A stretch of 64,000 nucleotides of DNA from Histomonas meleagridis. Taxonomy: Eukaryota; Parabasalia; Tritrichomonadida; Dientamoebidae. Below the pieces are notes generated by a model. The model made no database searches and had not been told where the DNA came from. It saw only the letters and a list, made by a program, of their open reading frames with translations. This document shows positions 33,503 to 43,981 of the stretch, piece by piece. Each line of letters starts with the position of its first letter. The first letter of the stretch is position 1. Both the position numbers and the translations under genes were made by a program. The DNA is taken from positions 1,080,547-1,144,546 of the forward strand of contig WSYJ01000164.1 in the NCBI GenBank assembly GCA_020186115.1, written 5' to 3'.

Positions 33503-36500
33503 TTATTTTATTTCATTAAGCTGAGATGAAAACTCAGTGAATCCCTCTTTCTTTAATTTCTTTCTGATCTGCACAATAACAATTATAGTCACAACGACGA
33601 CAGCAACAACAATTATTGGAACGCCAATTGTCAAGAAATAAAACACCGGCTTCGACATTCCATCGGCACTTTCACTCGCAGCATTTATCTCTAAAGTTCC
33701 AAATTTGTTACCTTTGTATGATGAAGTCACAATAACTTTCGAAGTATTGATTTGTGAAAATGAATTATTACTAATTTGTGGTTCATCAATTCCATAATAA
33801 TAAATATATGTCAATGAGTAACAGTTAGAAAATGCATAATCATTGATGATTGAAACATGACTACCTATATGAAGGTTGATTAACTTGGTGCAATTGTAAA
33901 ATGCATTTGAATCAATAACCGACGTCGTATTGGGAATTATGAGGTTTACAACGGAACAGCTTGTGAACGATGACTTCCCAATTTTTGAGAGACTTTGTCC
34001 GAAATTGACTTGATTCAAATTGTAACATTGTGAGAATAAATTGTCATCAATTATTTCAATTGATTTTGGAAGGGTAATTGCGGTTAATTTAACACAATTA
34101 GAAAAAGTTGAGCTTCCAATTTCTTTGATATTTTGACCAAGTTCAATGCTTTGAACGTTTACACAAGATTCAAATGAATTAGAACCGATTTTTTCAATTG
34201 AATCTGGCAGAATAACTTCCGTTAGTTGATAACAATTTTTGAATGCTTGACTTCCAATTTCTTTGGTATTTTGACTGAAATTAATTTTTGCCAAGTTTAC
34301 ACATTGACAAAATGATTTTTCTCCGATTTTAGTGATTGAGTTTGGTAATTTAATTTCTGTTATTTTAGTACAATTATAAAATGTGTTATTCCCAATAATT
34401 TCGACATTTTCACCGAATTTAACATTTCTTAAATTATCGAATGATTCAAATGTTATTCCTTCGATATTATTAAAGTTTAATGTGATTAAAGTTAAACTTT
34501 GCTTGAATCCATAAACAAAGTCGATATTTGATATATTTGTATTTAATATTATTAAATCAGTTATGTTATTGCATTGCTCAAATGAATTCATATAAATCGT
34601 TTGAACATTTTCGCCAATTGTAACTTTCGAAAGTTTTGCGCATGAAGCGAATGCGCGCTCTTTAATTGTTGTCGCATTAACACATACTGAAAACAAATTC
34701 GGTAATTCTTTAAATGTTTGCTCGCTAATTGATGCGATTTTGTCGCCAATTTGTAATGTGTTTAATGTTTGTGCAAAGTCAGCAATCAATTCCCTGATGC
34801 CAATGTGCGGAGTGAGAATTGTAACGTTCGAGATGTTTAACGTTTGGTAAAACGCATTTTGTTTAATGGTCTGAAGGCTCTCGGGGAATGTGAACGACTT
34901 CAGTTGTGTGCAGTACGAGAAAGCGGAATGTCCAATGTTTTCAACACTGGGAGGAAGTTCGATGTTTTCAAGTTTACGACATAAACGAAATGCATAATTG
35001 TGAATAGATTTGAGATGTCCTTCAAAATGAACTTTAGTTAAATTGCAACATTCTTCAAATGCATTGTTACCAAGTGTAATGTTGGAACTAATAATAATTA
35101 TTTCGTTCAATTCGCAACAAAATTCAAATGAAAAATCTGAAATTTGAGCATTCGGTGCATTGATATTAATATGTTTAATCATTGAACCTTCAAATGAATG
35201 TTTACAAAATATTGATACTGTATTCGGAAGTTTAATATCAAATAAATTCATCGGACAACAATAAACTGTAGAAATGTTTTTGTCATACAAAATCCCATCA
35301 TTTAAATAATTACTATATTTGTTATTATCGTTAGAAACTGTAATGTTATGAAGTTGTGAACATTTGGAAAATGCTCCCGTGCCAATGGATGTGACTGACG
35401 ACGGAATGTAAATGTTCGTAATTGATGAACATGAATAAAATGAATATTCGCCAATCGTGGTCAAACTGTCTCTAAATTTAATATTATTTAATCGTTCGCA
35501 ATATGAAAATGATGAAACGCCAATTGTCTGAATAGATTTCGGAAGAGTAAATTCACTTAACTTCGCACAACAATAAAACAAATAATCATTGATTGATGTG
35601 ATTAATTCACTAAGTTTAACAGTTGTCAATTCTGGACAATACTGAAATGCGCAGTTGCCGATCGATGTGACTGTGCCAGGTAATTCGACATTTACTAAGT
35701 TACATCCATAGAATGCCGAATTGCCAATGCTTTCGAGTTTATCACTAAAGATAATATTTGTTAGTTTCGTACATGACTGAAACACAAAATTCCCAATACT
35801 TGTAACACAATTAGGAATTGTAATCGTTTCCAAATTATAACAATTCCTAAATAAATAATTAGGAATAGAGCTCACTAACCCTTCTTCAATAGTAATGTTC
35901 GTCAAACTAAAACAATATTCAAATAAATAACTTCCCAACATCATAACATTATTAGGAATTCGAATATTATTAAGTTGTGGTGATTCTGAAAATGCATATG
36001 AACCAATGATCATAACATTATCATTAATATCAATATATTTCAATCCGGAACAATTATAAAATGCATATTCTGGAATTGTAATTAAACCTGTCCCTAATGT
36101 AACTGTCTCCAACATTGCACATGATGAAAATGCATATGTACCAATTTCTGTCGTCGCATTTGGTATTATAATTTCCTTTAATTTATAACAATATCTAAAT
36201 GCTGAACTTCCAATTGTATTTAATGATTCTCCGAAAGTTACATACTCCAAATTAGAACAAACTCTAAATGCATTACTTTTAATCGAAGACACTAAATTTG
36301 GTATTTCAATTCCAGTCAATGCATGACATTCATAAAATGCATAACTTCCAATCGATTTAATACCATCTCCGAGTATAACTGTCTTCAATCCTTCACAGTT
36401 TTGGAATGTATAACTTTGAATTGATGTAACTAAATTCGGAACTTTGATTTCAATTAATTTTGGAGATGATTCAAATGCTGAAGGACCAATGTTCGTAAGG

Positions 36501-39500
36501 CCATTACCCAAATTAATTATTTCCAAATTATTACAATAAGAAAATGAACTTTCACCAATCGATTTAAGTGAATCAGGTAAACTTACATTAATTAAATTTT
36601 CACATTGTTTAAATGTATAATCACCAATAGTTTCAACTTTATCACCAAATTTAATATTATTTAATTTAACGCAAGCTTGAAATGCACAATCACTAATTGT
36701 TATAACTAAATTAGGAATAATTACATTATTTAATTTTGCACATTCTTCAAATGAACTTTCACCAATAATTGTAACATTTTCTCCAATAATAACTTTCTCT
36801 AATTGACGACAAAATATAAATGAATAATCGCCAATTTCAGTTGTCGAATCTGGTATTATAATTGATAATAAATCTGAACAATAAGCAAATGCATTTGTAC
36901 CAATTTTTTGTATGTTGGCTTCAATAATTACATTTTGTAATGATTCACATGATTGGAATAAATTATCTTCAATTGTCGTAACTAACTTTGGTATTGTAAT
37001 ATTTAATAATTTATAACATTCATTAAATACTGACTTTCCAATTGTTGTTAAGTTTTCACCTAATTTAACTTGCACTAAATTTTCACAACAATCAAATGCA
37101 TTATCTTCAATTGTCGTGATAGAATTAGGAAGTTCAATTCCAATTAAATTCGTACATTGTTTAAACGAAGATTTTTCAATTGTTTGTAAACTTTCGCCTT
37201 TAAATATTACTTTAGTTAAACTTGTACATGATTCAAATGAACTTTCTCCTATAGTTTGTACGAACTTCGGAATTGTTATTTCTGTTAATTTTGTACATTT
37301 ATAAAATGTATGTTTACCAATTGTGGTTAAGTTATCTCCAATTGTGATATTAACTAAATTAGAACATAATTCAAATGATTTATCACCAATTGTAGTTACC
37401 GAATTGGGAATTTGTATTTCAGTTAATTTGTTACATTTATAAAATGCCGATTTCCCAATTGTAAGTAAACTTTCGCCATTGATTATAACTTTAGTTAAAT
37501 TTGTACATTCTTCAAATGAACTTTCACTGATTGTTGTAACTGTTGTTGGAATTGTTATTTCTGTTAATTTCGTGCATTTATAAAACATTGATTTACCAAT
37601 TTTTGGAATGTTTTCGCCAATTGTAATACTTTCTAAATTAGAACAGAAATAAAAGATATAATCTCCGGTGCTATTAATTGAATTTGGTATTGTGAACGAC
37701 TTCAGTTGTGTGCAGTACGAGAAAGCGGAATGTCCAATGTTTTCAACACTGGGAGGAAGTTCGATGTTTTCAAGTTTACGACATAAACGAAATGCATAAT
37801 TGTGAATAGATTTGAGATGTCCTTCAAAATGAACTTTAGTTAAATTGCAACATTCTTCAAATGCATTGTTACCAAGTGTAATGTTGGAACTAATAATAAT
37901 TATTTCGTTCAATTCGCAACAAAATTCAAATGAAAAATCTGAAATTTGAACATTCGGTGCATTGATATTAATATGTTTAATCATTGAACCTTCAAATGAA
38001 TGTTTACAAAATATTGATACTGTATTCGGAAGTTTAATATCAAATAAATTCATCGGACAACAATAAACTGTAGAAATGTTTTTGTCATACAAAATCCCAT
38101 CATTTAAATAATTACTATATTTGTTATTATCGTTAGAAACTGTAATGTTATGAAGTTGTGAACATTTGGAAAATGCTCCCGTGCCAATGGATGTGACTGA
38201 CGACGGAATGTAAATGTTCGTAATTGATGAACATGAATAAAATGAATATTCGCCAATCGTGGTCAAACTGTCTCTAAATTTAATATTATTTAATCGTTCG
38301 CAATATGAAAATGATGAAACGCCAATTGTCTGAATAGATTTCGGAAGAGTAAATTCACTTAACTTCGCACAACAATAAAACAAATAATCATTGATTGATG
38401 TGATTAATTCACTAAGTTTAACAGTTGTCAATTCTGGACAATACTGAAATGCGCAGTTGCCGATCGATGTGACTGTGCCAGGTAATTCGACATTTACTAA
38501 GTTACATCCATAGAATGCCGAATTGCCAATGCTTTCGAGTTTATCACTAAAGATAATATTTGTTAGTTTCGTACATGACTGAAACACAAAATTCCCAATA
38601 CTTGTAACACAATTAGGAATTGTAATCGTTTCCAAATTATAACAATTCCTAAATAAATAATTAGGAATAGAGCTCACTAACCCTTCTTCAATAGTAATAT
38701 TCGTCAAACTAAAACAATATTCAAATAAATAACTTCCCAACATCATAACATTATTAGGAATTCGAATATTATTAAGTTGTGGTGATTCTGAAAATGCATA
38801 TGAACCAATGATCATAACATTATCATTAATATCAATATATTTCAATCCGGAACAATTATAAAATGCATATTCTGGAATTGTAATTAAACCTGTCCCTAAT
38901 GTAACTGTCTCCAACATTGCACATGATGAAAATGCATATGTACCAATTTCTGTCGTCGCATTTGGTATTATAATTTCCTTTAATTTATAACAATATCTAA
39001 ATGCTGAACTTCCAATTGTATTAATTTGATCATTTAAATTTACGTATTCCAAATTAGAACAAGAACGAAATGCGCTTCCTTTAATCGAATTCACTAAATT
39101 TGGTATTTTAATTTCACTCAACAATTTACAATCATAAAATGCATAACTTCCAATCGAAGTAATATTATCTCCAAGTAGAACTGTCTCTAAAGCTTCGCAT
39201 TCTTGGAAAACATAATTTTGTATCGTTGTAACTAAATTTGGAACTATTACACTTGTTAATTTCGTACATGAAGCAAATGCTGATGGACCAATATCGACAA
39301 TACCTTCATTTAAAGTTAATGTTTCTAAATTAGTACAATAAGTAAATCCGCTATCACCAATAGTTCGAAGTGAATCGGGTAAAATTACACTCTTTAGTTT
39401 AAGACAAAACTCAAACCCAAATTCTTCAATTGTTTCTAAACTATTACCAAATGTAACTTCTTGTAATTGTCGACAATTAGAAAATGCATTGTCTTTAATT

Positions 39501-40210
39501 ATAGTGACTAAGTTTGGAATAGAAATTTTCGTTAATGAACTCGAATAAAAGGTTTCGCTTTCAATGGATTGAATGTTTTCGCTAAGTGTAATACTTTGTA
39601 ATCCACTGCACTTCCAAAAACACATTTCACCAATTGTTGTGACTGTGTTCGGAATAATGACATTATTAAGTGATGTACATTGTCGAAATGATCTTTGACC
39701 AATTGTTGTGATTGAATTTGAAAATACGATCGAGGTTAAATTGCTACATAATTCAAATGAACTGGCTCCAATCGATAGTAGCCCTTCTTCCAAAGTAACT
39801 GAGGATAAACTTATGCATTTGTAAAAGGTAGAATCTGTAATTGTTGAAACAGTACTTGGTATTGAAATAGTTTTTAGATTTGAACAACCATAAAAACTAG
39901 ATTGACCAATCTTTGATAAATTATGACTATTAGAAAAGTCTACAGTAGTCAAATTTGTACATGAATAAAATGCTTCACTTTGAATTTCGGATACAGAACT
40001 GCCAACAGTAACGCTGATAAGTTCTGTCCATGACTTAAAGGCTTGTTGACCAATAACATGAACACCATTATTGAAAATTATATATTTCGTTGTATTTTGA
40101 TATTGTATATAATCACTTCCGTTAACAAAGCTGACATCCTCAATTAGAAGTGTGTCTTCTCCTTCACATTTTATATTTGCCAAAAGAAAAGGCAGCAACG
40201 AAATAAGCAT
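33503..40210 (-). CDS. Giant BspA-like leucine-rich repeat surface protein (BspA5)
   Basis: ATG 40,210 gives 2,235 residues starting with a signal peptide (MLISLLPFLLANIKC); the frame above has only TTG. About 90 TpLRR repeats of 23 residues fill the ectodomain, with typical L-x-x-I-x-I-P-x-x-V-x-x-I-x-x-x-x-F spacing. A membrane helix near the end (LTIGVPIIVVAVVVVTIIVI) precedes a short basic tail KKLKKEGFTEFSSQLNEIK with no DPFA motif. A 1.33-kb block (34,888-36,220) is nearly identical to 37,692-39,022, so about 444 residues are duplicated. Unlike BspA1-4 it has a conventional N-terminal signal. Likely surface adhesin. Confidence 0.92.
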   Translation of the reverse strand: MLISLLPFLLANIKCEGEDTLLIEDVSFVNGSDYIQYQNTTKYIIFNNGVHVIGQQAFKSWTELISVTVGSSVSEIQSEAFYSCTNLTTVDFSNSHNLSKIGQSSFYGCSNLKTISIPSTVSTITDSTFYKCISLSSVTLEEGLLSIGASSFELCSNLTSIVFSNSITTIGQRSFRQCTSLNNVIIPNTVTTIGEMCFWKCSGLQSITLSENIQSIESETFYSSSLTKISIPNLVTIIKDNAFSNCRQLQEVTFGNSLETIEEFGFEFCLKLKSVILPDSLRTIGDSGFTYCTNLETLTLNEGIVDIGPSAFASCTKLTSVIVPNLVTTIQNYVFQECEALETVLLGDNITSIGSYAFYDCKLLSEIKIPNLVNSIKGSAFRSCSNLEYVNLNDQINTIGSSAFRYCYKLKEIIIPNATTEIGTYAFSSCAMLETVTLGTGLITIPEYAFYNCSGLKYIDINDNVMIIGSYAFSESPQLNNIRIPNNVMMLGSYLFEYCFSLTNITIEEGLVSSIPNYLFRNCYNLETITIPNCVTSIGNFVFQSCTKLTNIIFSDKLESIGNSAFYGCNLVNVELPGTVTSIGNCAFQYCPELTTVKLSELITSINDYLFYCCAKLSEFTLPKSIQTIGVSSFSYCERLNNIKFRDSLTTIGEYSFYSCSSITNIYIPSSVTSIGTGAFSKCSQLHNITVSNDNNKYSNYLNDGILYDKNISTVYCCPMNLFDIKLPNTVSIFCKHSFEGSMIKHININAPNVQISDFSFEFCCELNEIIIISSNITLGNNAFEECCNLTKVHFEGHLKSIHNYAFRLCRKLENIELPPSVENIGHSAFSYCTQLKSFTIPNSINSTGDYIFYFCSNLESITIGENIPKIGKSMFYKCTKLTEITIPTTVTTISESSFEECTNLTKVIINGESLLTIGKSAFYKCNKLTEIQIPNSVTTIGDKSFELCSNLVNITIGDNLTTIGKHTFYKCTKLTEITIPKFVQTIGESSFESCTSLTKVIFKGESLQTIEKSSFKQCTNLIGIELPNSITTIEDNAFDCCENLVQVKLGENLTTIGKSVFNECYKLLNITIPKLVTTIEDNLFQSCESLQNVIIEANIQKIGTNAFAYCSDLLSIIIPDSTTEIGDYSFIFCRQLEKVIIGENVTIIGESSFEECAKLNNVIIPNLVITISDCAFQACVKLNNIKFGDKVETIGDYTFKQCENLINVSLPDSLKSIGESSFSYCNNLEIINLGNGLTNIGPSAFESSPKLIEIKVPNLVTSIQSYTFQNCEGLKTVILGDGIKSIGSYAFYECHALTGIEIPNLVSSIKSNAFRVCSNLEYVTFGESLNTIGSSAFRYCYKLKEIIIPNATTEIGTYAFSSCAMLETVTLGTGLITIPEYAFYNCSGLKYIDINDNVMIIGSYAFSESPQLNNIRIPNNVMMLGSYLFEYCFSLTNITIEEGLVSSIPNYLFRNCYNLETITIPNCVTSIGNFVFQSCTKLTNIIFSDKLESIGNSAFYGCNLVNVELPGTVTSIGNCAFQYCPELTTVKLSELITSINDYLFYCCAKLSEFTLPKSIQTIGVSSFSYCERLNNIKFRDSLTTIGEYSFYSCSSITNIYIPSSVTSIGTGAFSKCSQLHNITVSNDNNKYSNYLNDGILYDKNISTVYCCPMNLFDIKLPNTVSIFCKHSFEGSMIKHININAPNAQISDFSFEFCCELNEIIIISSNITLGNNAFEECCNLTKVHFEGHLKSIHNYAFRLCRKLENIELPPSVENIGHSAFSYCTQLKSFTFPESLQTIKQNAFYQTLNISNVTILTPHIGIRELIADFAQTLNTLQIGDKIASISEQTFKELPNLFSVCVNATTIKERAFASCAKLSKVTIGENVQTIYMNSFEQCNNITDLIILNTNISNIDFVYGFKQSLTLITLNFNNIEGITFESFDNLRNVKFGENVEIIGNNTFYNCTKITEIKLPNSITKIGEKSFCQCVNLAKINFSQNTKEIGSQAFKNCYQLTEVILPDSIEKIGSNSFESCVNVQSIELGQNIKEIGSSTFSNCVKLTAITLPKSIEIIDDNLFSQCYNLNQVNFGQSLSKIGKSSFTSCSVVNLIIPNTTSVIDSNAFYNCTKLINLHIGSHVSIINDYAFSNCYSLTYIYYYGIDEPQISNNSFSQINTSKVIVTSSYKGNKFGTLEINAASESADGMSKPVFYFLTIGVPIIVVAVVVVTIIVIVQIRKKLKKEGFTEFSSQLNEIK
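34888..36220 (-). repeat. BspA5 internal duplication, copy 1
   Basis: Near-identical to 37,692-39,022 (offset 2,804) and 42,499-43,825 (offset 7,611). One coding difference noticed is NAPNAQIS versus NAPNVQIS. Copies end in the NTIGSSAFRYCYKLKE region. Confidence 0.9.
37692..39022 (-). repeat. BspA5 internal duplication, copy 2
   Basis: Second copy of the block at 34,888-36,220. The third copy at 42,378-43,978 also extends upstream like this one (same sequence from about 37,572), so copy 2 is the likely donor. Confidence 0.9.
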
Positions 40211-40844
40211 CTGGGTGCAGCAATCTGACAACCATATTGTATGGTTTACAAATTTTAAAGTGTTTACAATTGAAATTTATTCATAGCTAGTTCAAAAAGT
40301 TGCGAAAAAAGAAAAAGAAATCATCGGCGTAATGACATGCCTCTTTCATTTTAGAGTTGCCTTTTTATTAAAAAGTAATAGAAAGTTGTATAGAATAAAG
40401 CAAGTTGAAATATCTATTTTTATTATTTCAAATCAAAAACATATTTAAGTTGTAAATATAATTTGATAAACAAATGAGCAATGAAAAACTTTTATTATTG
40501 GTGTTTCTTTATTTATGGATAACATTTATATAACTAGTATTTAGATATTGTTCAGAAAATATTAAATAAAGTGCTTTAAAAGGAAAATAAATTAAAATTG
40601 CTCAGAAAAAAATGCAAAAAGATATTGAATCAATGAGCTGAAAGCACTTAAATTGCAATAAAGTTAATATTAAATATTTAAAAGTCATACATTCATGAAA
40701 GATAACAAAATATTTCCGTCTGATCTGAAATAATTCATTAATTTGTCAGGTATGAAAATAGGAGAAGTACAAGAGCAAAAACACAAATTACAATAATTTT
40801 TCTTCAGAAAGTGTTATGAGATTAACATGAATAGTTGCATTAAA
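40211..40844. other. Intergenic, BspA5 to peroxiredoxin 1
   Basis: About 630 bases, AT-rich. It contains the BspA5 promoter region and the peroxiredoxin 3' side. No gene or RNA recognised. Confidence 0.5.
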
Positions 40845-41650
40845 AGTAAATTGCTCATATAAATAATTAATAATTTTGTTAATAAATCAAAAAATCAGGT
40901 TCTAGAATGTTTAGTGAACCTTAGAGAAGAATTCTTTTGAATCCTTTGGGTTTGGCTTGATTGTGTCCTTTCCTTCTTCCCATTGTGCAGGACAAACCTC
41001 ACCATGCTCTGCAGCAAATTGATAAGCTTTGACAAGACGGAGGACTTCTTCAACATTTCGTCCAACTTCAGGATTATCCATAGAAAGATGCCTAATGATT
41101 CCATTGGGATCAATAATTACAGTACCTCTAATATCATGCCCAGCTTCTTCAGAGTAAAATCCAAACTTCTTAGAAATCTTTCCTCCAAGATCTCCAATCA
41201 ACTTAATATTCATTTTACCAAGTCCACCAGTATTCCTTGGCCTTCCAATCCATTCTAAATGGCAATAAACAGAATCAGTTGACATTCCAACAACTTCACA
41301 ATTAATATCATTGAATCTTTTTGCATGCTCGCTGAATGCAATTACTTCAGTTGGGCAAACGAATGTGAAATCGAGTGGATAAGAGAAGAGAACGAGCCAT
41401 TTGCCTTTGAATTGACAGAGAGAAACATCTACAAATTCGAGATTTGGATCAACTGCAACACCCTTAAAACATGGAGAAGGATGGTTAATTACAGCAGTAG
41501 AAGAGCAATCTTGAACACCGGAACTCATAAAAATGAAGCGAAGACCGATGGAATAAAAATCATTGAAATTTATTTTATTTTTTAGACATATTACAATCGG
41601 TAATAAAGATGAGAAGACAAAATTTCGGATAATTAATAGGAGATGATAAA
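40845..41650 (-). repeat. Segmental duplication, peroxiredoxin block 1
   Basis: About 805 bp identical or nearly so to 43,982-44,787 (offset 3,137), covering the gene, about 65 bases of 3' flank and about 120 bases of 5' flank. Confidence 0.92.
40911..41528 (-). CDS. Typical 2-Cys peroxiredoxin, copy 1
   Basis: ATG 41,528 gives a 205-residue AhpC/TSA protein: peroxidatic Cys58 in FTFVCPTEV, resolving Cys about 178 in EVCPAQW, and the GGLG segment in RNTGGLGKMNI. It reduces H2O2 and organic peroxides with thioredoxin as donor, an important defence in microaerophilic parasites lacking catalase. The upstream frame to 41,717 has no family similarity, and the shared 5' flank with copy 2 supports ATG 41,528. 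The protein is identical to that at 44,048. Confidence 0.95.
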   Translation of the reverse strand: MSSGVQDCSSTAVINHPSPCFKGVAVDPNLEFVDVSLCQFKGKWLVLFSYPLDFTFVCPTEVIAFSEHAKRFNDINCEVVGMSTDSVYCHLEWIGRPRNTGGLGKMNIKLIGDLGGKISKKFGFYSEEAGHDIRGTVIIDPNGIIRHLSMDNPEVGRNVEEVLRLVKAYQFAAEHGEVCPAQWEEGKDTIKPNPKDSKEFFSKVH

Positions 41651-42310
41651 TTATATATTTGTTGTAAGTCGAAATGTTGCTGAAATTAACGGTCAATAAG
41701 CATTCATCAATTTTCAAAACTTTATAATCTCAAAAAGTCGAATATGTCAAAATATTTTGAGGTGGCTGTAATTTTTTTTAACGTCCTCTATCGTGTTTTT
41801 ATCAAGTAAAGTATTTAATTTGCATTAATTACTTTATAGAAAAGTGACGATGAAACAAAATGAATGGGGAAATAAAAATTACAAAATTAACAAATAAACA
41901 AATTTTGTATTTCAAAAACAAAAACAAATAACACGGAGTCCTGGTATATTTGGTAGGTATGGAGCGACTTCGAGAAAAATTTTGAATAGAGTTTATTCAA
42001 AAATAAAAGTGACAAATCCATATCTAGACAAATAGATAAAGTTACTTAATATCAAGAACAATTCTAGGTTGAATATATAATTTTTAAATTTTTTGATGCA
42101 GAAGAAGAATTATGATAATTTTAAAAAAACAGTTACATAAATATAAGAAGAATAATGTTCATATATTTTAGGTCAAAAGAGGATAATCAGATTTAGTGTG
42201 TAGATAAAATGATTGACCAATATTTGTTTGACTATCAATTTCTAATACAGCTATTAAAAATGGTTTTAAGAAATCTTTAGATTTATATAGGGGTTATAGA
42301 TCATTTTATT
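41651..42310. other. Intergenic, peroxiredoxin 1 to BspA fragment
   Basis: About 660 bases, AT-rich. It includes a mixed segment near 41,935-41,985 (GGAGTCCTGGTATATTTGG) of unknown nature. No gene was recognised. Confidence 0.4.
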
Positions 42311-42311
42311 C

Positions 42312-42377
42312 GTGGAGAGCCCCAGCATCAAGGACGGGCTGGCGATAGAGACACGATAGAGCTTTTTGAACATGTTC
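42312..42377. other. Locally GC-rich junction segment
   Basis: The sequence GGAGAGCCCCAGCATCAAGG and about 35 more bases are clearly richer in G+C than the surroundings and lie exactly where the duplicated BspA segment begins (42,378). It shares no visible sequence with BspA5. It might be filler DNA at the breakpoint or part of a structured RNA; no match recognised. Confidence 0.35.
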
Positions 42378-43978
42378 GTGCATTTATAAAACATTGATTT
42401 ACCAATTTTTGGAATGTTTTCGCCAATTGTAATACTTTCTAAATTAGAACAGAAATAAAAGATATAATCTCCGGTGCTATTAATTGAATTTGGTATTGTG
42501 AACGACTTCAGTTGTGTGCAGTACGAGAAAGCGGAATGTCCAATGTTTTCAACACTGGGAGGAAGTTCGATGTTTTCAAGTTTACGACATAAACGAAATG
42601 CATAATTGTGAATAGATTTGAGATGTCCTTCAAAATGAACTTTAGTTAAATTGCAACATTCTTCAAATGCATTGTTACCAAGTGTAATGTTGGAACTAAT
42701 AATAATTATTTCGTTCAATTCGCAACAAAATTCAAATGAAAAATCTGAAATTTGAACATTCGGTGCATTGATATTAATATGTTTAATCATTGAACCTTCA
42801 AATGAATGTTTACAAAATATTGATACTGTATTCGGAAGTTTAATATCAAATAAATTCATCGGACAACAATAAACTGTAGAAATGTTTTTGTCATACAAAA
42901 TCCCATCATTTAAATAATTACTATATTTGTTATTATCGTTAGAAACTGTAATGTTATGAAGTTGTGAACATTTGGAAAATGCTCCCGTGCCAATGGATGT
43001 GACTGACGACGGAATATAAATGTTCGTAATTGATGAACATGAATAAAATGAATATTCACCAATTGTGGTCAAACTGTCTCTAAATTTAATATTATTTAAT
43101 CGTTCGCAATATGAAAATGATGAAACGCCAATTGTCTGAATAGATTTCGGAAGAGTAAATTCACTTAACTTCGCACAACAATAAAACAAATAATCATTGA
43201 TTGACGTAATTAATTCACTAAGTTTAACAGTCGTTAATTCTGGACAATACTGAAATGCGCAGTTGCCGATCGATGTGACTGTGCCAGGTAATTCGACATT
43301 TACTAAGTTACATCCATAGAATGCCGAATTGCCAATGCTTTCGAGTTTATCACTAAAGATGATATTTGTTAGTTTCGTGCATGACTGAAACACAAAATTC
43401 CCAATACTTGTAACACAATTAGGAATTGTAATCGTTTCCAAATTATAACAATTCCTAAATAAATAATTAGGAATAGAGCTCACTAACCCTTCTTCAATAG
43501 TAATATTCGTCAAACTAAAACAATATTCAAATAAATAACTTCCCAACATCATAACATTATTAGGAATTCGAATATTATTAAGTTGTGGTGATTCTGAAAA
43601 TGCATATGAACCAATGATCATAACATTATCATTAATATCAATATATTTCAATCCGGAACAATTATAAAATGCATATTCTGGAATTGTAATTAAACCTGTC
43701 CCTAATGTAACTGTCTCCAACATTGCACATGATGAAAATGCATATGTACCAATTTCTGTCGTCGCATTTGGTATTATAATTTCCTTTAATTTATAACAAT
43801 ATCTAAATGCTGAACTTCCAATCGATTTAATACCATCTCCGAGTATAACTGTCTCTAAAGCTTCGCATTCTTGGAAAACATAATTTTGTATCGTTGTAAC
43901 TAAATTTGGAACTATTACACTTGTTAATTTCGTACATGAAGCAAATGCTGATGGACAAATATCGACAATACCTTCATT
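42378..43978 (-). pseudogene. BspA5 fragment (third copy of the duplicated segment)
   Basis: The minus frame is open from 43,978 (no start codon) through TpLRRs to about 42,378, where similarity to BspA5 (37,572 onward) ends; the ORF then reads about 35 unrelated residues to a stop at 42,266. It lacks signal peptide, start and membrane helix. Near 43,825-43,860 it joins the unit resembling 36,350 to that resembling 39,186, an internal deletion between repeats. The 5' end is fused to the peroxiredoxin block at a short homology (ATTAAA). It is a by-product of segmental duplication, probably not expressed. Confidence 0.88.
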
Positions 43979-43981
43979 AAA

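Noticed and set aside
41529-41717. 63-residue N-terminal extension of peroxiredoxin 1
   Set aside because: Only part of it is in the duplicated flank, and it has no family similarity; the second copy lacks it.
41935-41990. A possible structured RNA (GGAGTCCTGGTATATTTGG region)
   Set aside because: No tRNA cloverleaf, 5S or snRNA motif could be built by eye.
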